Shown here piece after piece: positions 37,965 to 48,805 of a stretch of 64,000 nt of DNA (the stretch's first letter is position 1; each line of letters opens with the position of its first letter). The stretch is from Sphingobacteriales bacterium (lineage in GTDB: Bacteria; Bacteroidota; Bacteroidia; Chitinophagales; Chitinophagaceae): assembly GCA_004144175.1 (NCBI GenBank), contig SEFT01000012.1, positions 1 to 64,000 of the forward strand. Direction: 5' to 3'. Below the pieces are notes generated by a model that made no database searches, was not told the origin of the DNA, and saw only the letters and a list, made by a program, of their open reading frames with translations. The position numbers were made by a program, and so were the translations under genes.

Positions 37965-37972
37965 TATTTTTG
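37965..37972 (+). promoter_or_regulatory. -7 element TATTTTTG upstream of pseudouridine synthase
   Basis: Matches TAnnTTTG, 20 nt upstream of the ATG at 37993. Confidence 0.45.
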
Positions 37973-37992
37973 CAACTTTGTATTGCCGCACA

Positions 37993-38604
37993 ATGAGTGA
38001 ATCTTCCCATCGATATTTTATACTTAACAAGCCCTACGACATGGTATCACAATTTGTGAGCCCGGATGATGTAAATGTGCTGGCCGATGTGAAGTTCGAT
38101 TTCCCGGAGGGTACGCACGCCATAGGCCGCCTCGACAATCTTTCCGAAGGTTTGCTGATACTAACTACCAACAAAAGAGTAACAAAGCTTTTATTTCAGG
38201 GCGAGGTACCACATAAACGCACCTACCTGGTGCGGGTGCAGTATAATGTAAGTGAAGAGACGCTAGACCAGTTGAGGAGCGGCATTGCCCTTCTCGGCCG
38301 TAAAAGTGATGATTACGTTACGCAGCCCTGCGAAGTGGAAGTAATACCACCGCCAATCGGAAATGTTCATCCTGCATTCGGTGTGCTTACTGACTACATA
38401 CCCTACACATGGCTTAAGATAACATTGACAGAAGGTAAGTATCATCAAATAAGAAAGATGGTGGCTGCCGTTAAGCATCGTTGTGTTAGGCTTATCCGTT
38501 CATCGATAGAAGACCTGGAGCTGGGTGACCTGCAGCCCGGTTGCGTACGCGAGGTAGATGAAGAAACATTCTTCAGGAAACTGAAGATAGATAACTGGAA
38601 ATAG
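37993..38604 (+). CDS. Pseudouridine synthase (RsuA/RluE family)
   Basis: YFILNKPYDMVSQF, HAIGRLDNLSEGLLILTTN, LTEGKYHQIRKMVAAVKHRCVRLIRSSI; start moved to MSESSHRY. Confidence 0.9.
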   Translation: MSESSHRYFILNKPYDMVSQFVSPDDVNVLADVKFDFPEGTHAIGRLDNLSEGLLILTTNKRVTKLLFQGEVPHKRTYLVRVQYNVSEETLDQLRSGIALLGRKSDDYVTQPCEVEVIPPPIGNVHPAFGVLTDYIPYTWLKITLTEGKYHQIRKMVAAVKHRCVRLIRSSIEDLELGDLQPGCVREVDEETFFRKLKIDNWK

Positions 38605-38605
38605 A

Positions 38606-38636
38606 AACGCCCTGCTGCAATGCAGCAAGGCGTTCC
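38606..38636 (+). terminator. Intrinsic terminator-like hairpin
   Basis: AACGCC-c-TGCTGC-aat-GCAGCA-a-GGCGTT. Confidence 0.65.
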
Positions 38637-38657
38637 GTCTATGTTGAGGCGCTATTA

Positions 38658-39257
38658 TTAGTCGTCAATTTTCACTTTGCGTTCGCCGGTCTCGCCATCT
38701 ATTTTGATCTTCACGTTACCATCTTTGATCTTTATATCACCATCCTTTTCTACTTCTTTCTTGTAGTCACCATGCTTTATTTTGTAAGCACGGCCATTAC
38801 GTTTTATCTTATAGTCGTCACCTTTCTCTTTATATTCATCGCCGTCTACTTTTATCTTATAGTCGTCGCCTTTTTCTTTGTAGTCACCGTCGCCGTCCAC
38901 CTTTAGCTTATAGTCGTCGGTCTTCAGTGAATAGTCGCCATCGCGCTCTATCTCCAGTTTATACTCTTTGTCGGCTTTGCCGGAGTACACGTACAGTTCA
39001 TCCTCAGATGTGTAGCGTATCTTCTCGTTGACCACTTCGCCGGTAGGCCCCCAGATGGTGTCGTTGGTCTTGGTATTCACATATAGTGTTACCGGTTCGC
39101 CTGTTTCAGCATTGATCGCTTCGCCGGTTACCGGGTTACGGTCAAGCATTATGTATTGCCCTGTGGTCATGTCCATATAACGTGCGCTTGCGCGTTCGCA
39201 AGATGTCCATGTTACAACTCCCATCGCGGCCAGTGCCAGTATTTTCAATGTCCTCAT
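38658..39257 (-). CDS. Lipoprotein with tandem DDYKIKxDGD repeats
   Basis: MRTLKILALAAMGVVTWTSC lipobox; repeats DDYKLKVDGDGDYKEKGDDYKIKVDGDEYKEKGDDYKIKRNG. Confidence 0.7.
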   Translation of the reverse strand: MRTLKILALAAMGVVTWTSCERASARYMDMTTGQYIMLDRNPVTGEAINAETGEPVTLYVNTKTNDTIWGPTGEVVNEKIRYTSEDELYVYSGKADKEYKLEIERDGDYSLKTDDYKLKVDGDGDYKEKGDDYKIKVDGDEYKEKGDDYKIKRNGRAYKIKHGDYKKEVEKDGDIKIKDGNVKIKIDGETGERKVKIDD

Positions 39258-39322
39258 AACTTATGTTTTTATCTTCTCAATAAGTTGTTTTTATAATCTC
39301 ACAATACAGCAGTAAAAGAAAA

Positions 39323-39340
39323 CGGTGCCAGCAGGCACCG
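39323..39340 (-). terminator. Intrinsic terminator of the hydrolase/GAF-PAS operon
   Basis: CGGTGCC-agca-GGCACCG; minus strand continues TTTTCTTTT. Confidence 0.7.
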
Positions 39341-39394
39341 CATTAAGAAAATCTAAACTTATTAATTAAGTGGAATATGTATTTGTCGCTCTTT

Positions 39395-40228
39395 TTAGGC
39401 TACTTGATGAAATATCCATGATACTCCATTTACACCAGTGCCCTTTATCGCGCGGTAAGATACATGATAAGTACTCGTTGCTGGCTCGCTTACCTGCCAT
39501 ATCCAGTTGTCAATACCTGTTGGGCTGGAGATAACTTCCATTGCTTTTGCATTCACTTCATCTTTGTTGCTAAGCGATGCTCTTAGTTGATTCATTGCAA
39601 CAGATATAACATTTAGTTCCTGCTGCCCGGGTTGTATGCCCAGCAATGCAGCACCTTTGTTATTGGTCCATCCGGTGTAGTTGTCGTTGTCGATAAACAC
39701 TACCGCCTGTGGCATAGATGCTATGATTGCAGAAAATCGGTCACGGTCGGTATAAAGCGTAGTCAGAAAACTTGTTTGATCAATGATCTCGCGCAGCCTT
39801 ACCTGCACCGTCTCTATATAGCTGCGAAAAGTAGCATCGAAGCTCTGATTGTCGGTCCAGCCGAGTGCAATAAGGCAAGTTGTGTTTTGAACATCAATGG
39901 GAATAAATACGGCAGAGGGTACAGCCATTAGCACATCTTCAAAAATGTTCTGCTGTGCAGCTACATCTTTCCAATAGATGACGTCATTGTTATTGTCGGA
40001 CATCAATTGTTTTATCGGCTCGGGACTCAATATAATATCGTTCAGGTAATCGGGAGTCGCATCAGCTACCCTTGCTGTATATGCATCTTCAATACATATT
40101 TGGAAGGCGGTAAATGCACCCGAAAGCGTACCCAAATAAGCAATAGCCTGACCTAGGAAGCCCCTGATGTCGTTGCTTCGCTGGCTGGTATGCTTTATAA
40201 ATTGAAGTGCCTTACTGTCCCAGTTCAT
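39395..40228 (-). CDS. GAF-like plus PAS-domain sensory protein without a recognisable output domain
   Basis: PAS segment RFSAIIASMPQAVVFIDNDNYTGWTNNKGAALLGIQPGQ preceded by a GAF-like region; ends soon after the PAS. Confidence 0.55.
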   Translation of the reverse strand: MNWDSKALQFIKHTSQRSNDIRGFLGQAIAYLGTLSGAFTAFQICIEDAYTARVADATPDYLNDIILSPEPIKQLMSDNNNDVIYWKDVAAQQNIFEDVLMAVPSAVFIPIDVQNTTCLIALGWTDNQSFDATFRSYIETVQVRLREIIDQTSFLTTLYTDRDRFSAIIASMPQAVVFIDNDNYTGWTNNKGAALLGIQPGQQELNVISVAMNQLRASLSNKDEVNAKAMEVISSPTGIDNWIWQVSEPATSTYHVSYRAIKGTGVNGVSWIFHQVA

Positions 40229-40237
40229 CCGTCGCGC

Positions 40238-41053
40238 TTATATAAATGATTTTATGGCCGATACTACTTCATCAGGTGCGCTCATATGCGGGAAGTGCCC
40301 TTTTGTATGCACTTTTACCAGCTTTGCATTGGGTATATGGCGCTGCATATACGGAGCCACAGGGTCGGGGACCGCTATGTCGTCAGAAGTTTGCACTACA
40401 AGTACCGGTATTTTTATCTTACCCAGCTCCTGCCTGCAGTCCGATTCAAATATAGCTTTAGCAACAGCCAGAGCTATGTCTGGTCTTATTTCTGACAATG
40501 TCCCAGCAAAGGATGCCGCCAACTCCGGGCGGTCCTGGTTCTGCATAGCAACTGCCGAAAATCCGCTGGCCCATGCATGGTAGTTGGCGTGCATAGCTCC
40601 ATAGAGCCCGTCCAGGTCGGCCTGGTCGAAGCCACCTATGTAGCCCTGCCCGGGGTCGTTTAGATAGCGCGGACTAGCACCCAGCATGATGAGTTTTGAG
40701 AACCATTCGGGGTGCTTTACAGCCACCATCAGCCCTATCATGCCATTTACAGAGTGGCCTACGTAAATGATATCCTTTGCATCCATCGAGCGCAGAATAT
40801 CGGTAAGGTCGGCCACATAGCCATTCAGTGTATTATATCTATTGGGTGAATATGCTGCGGGGTCAGACTTGCCACCGCCAACATTATCGAACAGGATAAT
40901 TCGATAGTCCTTTTCAAATGCTTTTACAACTTCAGAAAAGGAATTCTGATCAATACCAAATCCATGTCCAAACATGATGGTTTTGTCCGCATCAGGGTTA
41001 CCGATAATATTGATGTTGTTTCGTTTTACAAGATTGGGTGCTATCGGATTCAT
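40238..41053 (-). CDS. RsbQ-like alpha/beta hydrolase
   Basis: VKRNNINIIGNPDADKTIMFGHGFGIDQNSF, ILFDNVGGGKSDPAAY, YVGHSVNGMIGLMVAVKHPEWFSKLIMLGASPRYLND; typical of the RsbQ/KAI2-type family. Confidence 0.85.
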   Translation of the reverse strand: MNPIAPNLVKRNNINIIGNPDADKTIMFGHGFGIDQNSFSEVVKAFEKDYRIILFDNVGGGKSDPAAYSPNRYNTLNGYVADLTDILRSMDAKDIIYVGHSVNGMIGLMVAVKHPEWFSKLIMLGASPRYLNDPGQGYIGGFDQADLDGLYGAMHANYHAWASGFSAVAMQNQDRPELAASFAGTLSEIRPDIALAVAKAIFESDCRQELGKIKIPVLVVQTSDDIAVPDPVAPYMQRHIPNAKLVKVHTKGHFPHMSAPDEVVSAIKSFI

Positions 41054-41129
41054 ATACCAAGCTTTTTCGCGCCTAATATAATGGTAGCGTATGAGTTTTG
41101 CTATAGTTTGGGGAGTTTGGGCATTTTTT

Positions 41130-41153
41130 AGGGGAGTTTAAAGAAACTCCCCT
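41130..41153 (-). terminator. Intrinsic terminator
   Basis: AGGGGAGTTT-aaag-AAACTCCCCT; minus strand continues AAAAAATGCCC. Confidence 0.6.
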
Positions 41154-41177
41154 GTTACTGATTAGATATGTACTTAA

Positions 41178-42053
41178 CTAAAATTCATTCAGGTAAAACC
41201 TTGTGCGCTGTGGTGCGTAAAGGGCAAAGTAGCCAAGGCCGGCACTTACATTAGTGGGCAGGTTTATAGGCTCGCCCGATATCTGGTTGAGCAGGTAGCC
41301 GGTGCGTTTGTAGGCATCCAGGTACTTATAGTATTTGTCATCGATCTTAGCCACTTGTACGGTGAGCGTATCGGTAGGTTTTACATCAAGGGTAAAGCTA
41401 TGCTCCAGCATTCCGTCCTTTGCTTTGCTGCCATCTACCATTTCCAGTTGCCTGGCCTCGAACGACTGCATAGCGCCAAGCCCTGCTACCAGTGGAGTAA
41501 TGGCCGATATGACATTTGTCTTGGTGCTGTAGCCGATGAAGAAATGCTCGCCCGGTTTTATATCTCCCAGTTTTATGTGCAGCTTAACAACAGGCTGGCT
41601 ACCCGTCTTGATCACCTCCGGTTTAAGTGCTTGTATGGATGGTGCAGGAAGATAAGTGGTTGTGGCCGAAACAGCAGTTCCTTTCTTATAGTCCATTACG
41701 GTAAGTATATATTGGGCATAGGGTGTCAGCTGCAAGTTGTTGTTGCCATAAATGCCGGGATTGTACATCTTCAGTGTATCGGGCAGGCAGCCAAGTTTGG
41801 TAATGGTAACGAGGCCTGAATCCACCACACGGCCGGGCAATGTTTGTCGATTCTTTTCAGTGGTGTCAGCCAGGTTAAAACCTGATTCTACTGAATAACC
41901 TGCGGCAATGAATACCGACTTCTCACTAAAGGCAACCGACGATATGGTTAGCTTGCCCGGCTTTTGTGCTACTTCGATATCCAGTGGCTTTGGCCTGCAA
42001 CTGAAGAACAGCGGAATAAGCAGTGCGATGGAGAAATAATGTTTTATTGACAT
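41178..42053 (-). CDS. DUF4249-type lipoprotein
   Basis: Lipobox LFFSC; gene paired with a TonB receptor; layout typical of DUF4249 proteins. Confidence 0.7.
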   Translation of the reverse strand: MSIKHYFSIALLIPLFFSCRPKPLDIEVAQKPGKLTISSVAFSEKSVFIAAGYSVESGFNLADTTEKNRQTLPGRVVDSGLVTITKLGCLPDTLKMYNPGIYGNNNLQLTPYAQYILTVMDYKKGTAVSATTTYLPAPSIQALKPEVIKTGSQPVVKLHIKLGDIKPGEHFFIGYSTKTNVISAITPLVAGLGAMQSFEARQLEMVDGSKAKDGMLEHSFTLDVKPTDTLTVQVAKIDDKYYKYLDAYKRTGYLLNQISGEPINLPTNVSAGLGYFALYAPQRTRFYLNEF

Positions 42054-42065
42054 GATTGTATTTTT

Positions 42066-44141
42066 TTACAGATTGAAGTTGATAGTGCCGGTGGTGATGG
42101 TTCCAAACAAACCGGTTTGCTGATAGGTGTATGCTTGTTTCTTCTCGTTCCACGTACGCTCTACACGGTGAGGCTGTGCGCGGTTCATTACATTGTAGAT
42201 GCTTAGGTGCGCATCACCCTTCAAGTGCTTGCCCAGCCGGAACTTGTATTGCAGATCCAAGTCTATCCTGAATGATGCCGACATGCGCAGATCGTTGCGG
42301 CCGGTGTAGGCTGGCAGTATATCAAATCCGCTGAAGTCGGGCTTAGGTACCATATACTGGCTGGCCTGCCCTGTGAATGGATTCCCTGTTGCATACAGTA
42401 CTGATGTGCTGATGCCCCAGTGTTTTGAAATGTCGTACATCCCTACCAGCGATATATCGTGTCTGCGGTCGAAGCGTGAATAGTATTCTTTGCCTTCGTT
42501 CAATTCATCAAACTTGCGGTGCGAGTAAGAAAAAGTATAGCCTACCCAACCCGTAAATTTTCCGGTTGTTTTGCTGGCAAATAGTTCCAGCCCGTATGAT
42601 CTGCCTTTTCCTTGTACCATTTCGTTTTCGTAGTTGCTGTTGCCTATCAGTAGTGCGCCTTCGCGATACTCCGTCAGGTGCTGCATCCACTTATAATAAA
42701 CTTCGGCACTCAGCGAAACCCCTACGCCGGGTATAGAATAATAATAACCCGCGCTCACCTGGTCTGATTTTCCGGGCTTGATGTTAGCCGTTACAGGATA
42801 CCACAGATCGGTAGGCAATACCAGCGAAGAGCTGGACACCAGGTGCATATACTGTGTCATACGGGCATAAGATGCCTTGATGGAGCTTTTGTCATTCAGC
42901 AGGTAACGTAGTCCTATCCTCGGCTCTGCGTTTATATATGTTTTGCCTGCTACTGCTGCGCTGCTCATACGCAACCCTGCATTCGCCTGCCACTTATCGT
43001 CTATCTTATAGTCGTCATTAGCATATACTGCACCTTTGGTTGTATAGAGCTTTTCACCCTCGCTGTTTCCAAACCTCTCTACTAGTGCGCCTGCGCTGCT
43101 TACTACGTTAGGGTTAAAGTAATGGTGCGTGGCGCTGAAGCCCGTAGTAAGCTTATGGTCGCCCGTATTGTTGATTCTTATGTCGCCTTTAATACCCATG
43201 TCCTGGATGGCCGACTTCATCGACATCGTATTGTTGCCCATATTGCCATGCATATCGTACCTGAACCTGGTATACATTACCGAAAGGTCGGAGCTGAACT
43301 TGCCATGCTCCGGCATATGGTTCCAGCGTAGGGTAGCGGTTTGGTTGCCCAGCTTCATGCCTGTTTTAAAGCGCTCCTGTTCGGGTAGCGTGTCTTGCCC
43401 CGATGGTGTCTTCAGTATGTCTTCGCCTATGTAGCTGCTCAGGTATAGCCTGTTCCGGCTGTTCATTACATAGGTAAGCTTTGTATTGACATCGTAGAAG
43501 TGATAAGGGATGTACTTAAATATCTTGTCGATATAAGTACGGCGGCCTGATACGATGAAGGAAAGCTTGTCATTAATAATAGGCCCCTGCACCGTCATGG
43601 CCGATGATATGGCACCCAGGCTACCATTTGCTTTAAATTCATTAAGGCTACCTTCCTTGGTCTTCACATCCAGCACCGATGACAGACGTCCGCCATATTG
43701 GGCCGGGAAACATGATTTGTACAACTGCACATCCTTGATAGAGGAACTATTGAACACAGAGAAGAAGCCAAGCAGATGTCCGGCATTATATACCGGTGCG
43801 CCGTCCAGCAATATCAGATTTTCATCGTTGCCGCCACCACGCACGTACATGCCTATACTGCCTTCGCTGCCTCTTTTTACCCCAGGTGTTAGCTGCAAAG
43901 CCTTAATGATATCCGGCTCTCCTGCCAGACTGGGTGCTTTAGAGAGCAACGATACGGGTATGTCCAGTTTGCCCATCTGCGTACTTTCTACATGGCGCTT
44001 CAGGTTGCCATGGCTTGCCGATACTTTTACTTCCTGTAGCTCCTTTGGCGTGTTATCGCCCCTCAAAGTGTCCCGTTCAGTGGCATTGGCTGTACCTGCG
44101 ATGACTATCAGTGCTGTAAGTAAAAAGTATGCAGTTCTCAT
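42066..44141 (-). CDS. TonB-dependent receptor
   Basis: Plug motif DIIKALQLTPGVKRGSEGSIGMYVRGGGNDENLILLDGAPVYNAGHLLGFFSVFNSSSIKDVQLYKSCFPAQYGGRLSSVLDVKTK. Confidence 0.92.
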   Translation of the reverse strand: MRTAYFLLTALIVIAGTANATERDTLRGDNTPKELQEVKVSASHGNLKRHVESTQMGKLDIPVSLLSKAPSLAGEPDIIKALQLTPGVKRGSEGSIGMYVRGGGNDENLILLDGAPVYNAGHLLGFFSVFNSSSIKDVQLYKSCFPAQYGGRLSSVLDVKTKEGSLNEFKANGSLGAISSAMTVQGPIINDKLSFIVSGRRTYIDKIFKYIPYHFYDVNTKLTYVMNSRNRLYLSSYIGEDILKTPSGQDTLPEQERFKTGMKLGNQTATLRWNHMPEHGKFSSDLSVMYTRFRYDMHGNMGNNTMSMKSAIQDMGIKGDIRINNTGDHKLTTGFSATHHYFNPNVVSSAGALVERFGNSEGEKLYTTKGAVYANDDYKIDDKWQANAGLRMSSAAVAGKTYINAEPRIGLRYLLNDKSSIKASYARMTQYMHLVSSSSLVLPTDLWYPVTANIKPGKSDQVSAGYYYSIPGVGVSLSAEVYYKWMQHLTEYREGALLIGNSNYENEMVQGKGRSYGLELFASKTTGKFTGWVGYTFSYSHRKFDELNEGKEYYSRFDRRHDISLVGMYDISKHWGISTSVLYATGNPFTGQASQYMVPKPDFSGFDILPAYTGRNDLRMSASFRIDLDLQYKFRLGKHLKGDAHLSIYNVMNRAQPHRVERTWNEKKQAYTYQQTGLFGTITTGTINFNL

Positions 44142-44279
44142 TTTCGGTTGCGTATAACAGATATACGCGGAAACTATATTATTCCCCTATGCACTGTTTG
44201 GAAATCAATTGTCGGACGCTCGACATCTCGTATAGTTTTGATTAACCGCGGGTTAGCTTTCTGACGCTGAAATTATGGT

Positions 44280-44307
44280 TTGTGCATGACCACATTCCCT
44301 ATTTTTG
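44280..44307 (+). promoter_or_regulatory. Bacteroidota promoter TTG-N17-TATTTTTG upstream of DHFR-like gene
   Basis: Matches TTG-N17-23-TAnnTTTG. Confidence 0.5.
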
Positions 44308-44313
44308 ACTTAT

Positions 44314-44796
44314 ATGAGAAAGCTAATTGTACAGGAGTTCGTGACCATAGACGGCTTTGCCGCGGAGCAAAATGGCGAGCTGGATTTTATGCCAAAAGAC
44401 TCGCCGCAGGATGGTGAGCATAGCGTTGAAAATTACCAATGGCAGTTTTTGGATACGTTAGACACTATGGTCATCGGCCGAAATACTTACGAGATGTTTG
44501 TGCAGTACTGGCCCACCGCTACAGAGCGCATTGCCCCAAAGCTAAATGCCATGAATAAGGTCGTGTGCTCCACAGAATTAGACAAAGCGCCATGGGGCAA
44601 TTACGAGCCGGCAACTGTTATCAGCAGCAATGTAAAAGAAGAAATGGAGAAACTGAAACAACAGCAGGGTAAAGATGTTATTATATGGGGTAGTATTTGG
44701 CTGGTACAGTCGCTTGTTTCTTCATCAGTTATAGACGAGTACCAAATCGTTGTATGTCCCTCGGTAATAGGTTCCGGTAAATCTTTATTTTGCTGA
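44314..44796 (+). CDS. Dihydrofolate reductase/RibD C-terminal-like protein, C-terminus truncated by a frameshift
   Basis: MRKLIVQEFVTIDGFAAEQNGELDFM...VIGRNTYEMFVQYWP...VIIWGSIWLVQSLVSSSVIDEYQIVVCPSVIGSGKSLF; conserved-looking tail ADSSVMRNMTLQSTKTFDGGFVLLQYAV is in the next frame to 44878. Confidence 0.82.
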   Translation: MRKLIVQEFVTIDGFAAEQNGELDFMPKDSPQDGEHSVENYQWQFLDTLDTMVIGRNTYEMFVQYWPTATERIAPKLNAMNKVVCSTELDKAPWGNYEPATVISSNVKEEMEKLKQQQGKDVIIWGSIWLVQSLVSSSVIDEYQIVVCPSVIGSGKSLFC

Positions 44797-44984
44797 CAGC
44801 TCTGTAATGAGAAACATGACGCTTCAATCGACTAAAACGTTTGACGGTGGGTTTGTGTTACTGCAATACGCAGTCTGACGCAGTTTGCACCTTACGTCAT
44901 AATTGCGATAGCATTCTGGTTACGGTGAATGTAAGAATAGAGATAAACTATTTTCCGCCGAAACTATTTTGTCGATATTTATAA

Positions 44985-47309
<2,325 letters not shown>

Positions 47310-47329
47310 ATAACAAGTGTATAAAAGCA

Positions 47330-47363
47330 AAAGCACCGATAGTATAACTACCGGTGCTTTTTA
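47330..47363. terminator. Intrinsic terminator between convergent genes
   Basis: AAGCACCG...CGGTGCTT followed by TTTATTTT. Confidence 0.8.
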
Positions 47364-47378
47364 TTTTCAGCTTCGTTG

Positions 47379-48245
47379 TTATTTAATACTGACAGGAGTT
47401 ATTTCATAGCCTTTCTTTCTAAGCTGCGTAATGATGCCGCAGTCGCCATACAAATGGAACAGACCAACAACGACGAAAGCATTGGACGCCGATAAGTGCT
47501 CCACCAATTGCGGCATCCACTTTTCGTTACGCACTGCCAGCATTGGATCATTCTCTGCACATTTTACATCGAACTGATAGTCGAATTTCATGTTCATGTA
47601 TTCCTTTGCCGACCGGCATATAGATTTTTTGTCTTTACCTTTTTGCAAACGCTCTACCCATATGTGTACGGCTTTGTTGGCCTTGTTCCAGGTAAACTCA
47701 CCGTCTTTTGCAATGTTGATTGCTTTGAATTGGTCTTCGTATCGCTCCAGCCCCAGAAGCTTCTTGCCATTCATTTCGGCTATGGCTTGCAGGTAGTTGT
47801 CCAGGTGCTTGGCTGTGTCTGACGGTTTAATGGTACCACAGTTTTGCTCTACGAAAGTCTGTTGCAGTTTTATGATCATTTCTCCCGGCTTTAGCTTGCT
47901 TATAGGTACGGGCCAGTTAGCAGCATAAGACTCCAGAAAATTTACATCTGCACTGTCTATATGCTGCCTGTACGAAAAATCATCTGGCCGTGCCTTCATC
48001 ACAGCTGTTATCATTTTTCGAGGGTCTTCGATGGCTTCAAAAATGACGATGTCCGATGCCAGCATAAGGTCTTTTATCACATGCTTTTCATCTACAAAAG
48101 AATTACCCATCTGGTGAAACGACCCAAGTAGATAGGATGTCTTTTGCGATGATGGAATAGTGACCTTCCACAGGATCGTCTTTTGGGCAAATGCACTTGT
48201 GCACTGCAAAGCAAGAAGCAAGAGTATAGAATAGATTACTTTCAT
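47379..48245 (-). CDS. TraB/GumN family protein, exported
   Basis: MKVIYSILLLLALQCTSAFAQKTILWKVTIPSSQKTSYLLGSFHQMG; C-terminal AFVVVGLFHLYGDCGIITQLRKKGYEITPV. Confidence 0.85.
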   Translation of the reverse strand: MKVIYSILLLLALQCTSAFAQKTILWKVTIPSSQKTSYLLGSFHQMGNSFVDEKHVIKDLMLASDIVIFEAIEDPRKMITAVMKARPDDFSYRQHIDSADVNFLESYAANWPVPISKLKPGEMIIKLQQTFVEQNCGTIKPSDTAKHLDNYLQAIAEMNGKKLLGLERYEDQFKAINIAKDGEFTWNKANKAVHIWVERLQKGKDKKSICRSAKEYMNMKFDYQFDVKCAENDPMLAVRNEKWMPQLVEHLSASNAFVVVGLFHLYGDCGIITQLRKKGYEITPVSIK

Positions 48246-48316
48246 CGACAGGCGGCATTGTTTTTGCGGCTGCAAGATAACTTGGAATACCTCAATCTTT
48301 GTAAATACCGATCTAT

Positions 48317-48805
48317 ATGTCACTATATAAATTGCCAACCGCTTTTTTATTGCTTGCAATTGCCGCCGGTTGCGCAGAAAACGAGCATACTGATACTGCC
48401 GTTAACAAGACAGACACCTTAGCGACTGTTGTTCCCGCTGATAACCGCGATAACCTTCCTGCCCAACAAACGGCTACTCCTGACACTGTTCACAAGCTAA
48501 AAACTTATAGCAATACCAGGTTCAGAGGCGTAGTGGCAGAAAGGATAGCTCCCAATAAATTTCGAATCACCGGAGAAGGGCAGATATTTGAAGCCAGCTT
48601 TAGCTGGTATGTAGAGGATGGCCACAACGAACTGAAAAGCGGCTTCGCTACTACCGATGCCGGTGCGCCGGAGTGGGGTAGTTTTGACTTTACTATTGAT
48701 AGTGTAACAAAGCAACGCCCGAATTCGACATTGCACCTCGTACTGTACGAAACGAGCGCAAAGGATGGCAGCAGGCAGTACGAGCTGCCCATACCGCTCT
48801 ACTGA
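48317..48805 (+). CDS. Lipoprotein with Gmad2-like Ig domain
   Basis: Lipobox AAGCAEN; GQIFEASFSWYVEDGHNELKSGFATTDAGAPEWGSFDFTIDSV. Confidence 0.6.
   Translation: MSLYKLPTAFLLLAIAAGCAENEHTDTAVNKTDTLATVVPADNRDNLPAQQTATPDTVHKLKTYSNTRFRGVVAERIAPNKFRITGEGQIFEASFSWYVEDGHNELKSGFATTDAGAPEWGSFDFTIDSVTKQRPNSTLHLVLYETSAKDGSRQYELPIPLY

Noticed and set aside
43555-44157. 200-aa plus-strand ORF
   Set aside because: Antisense to the TonB receptor plug region.
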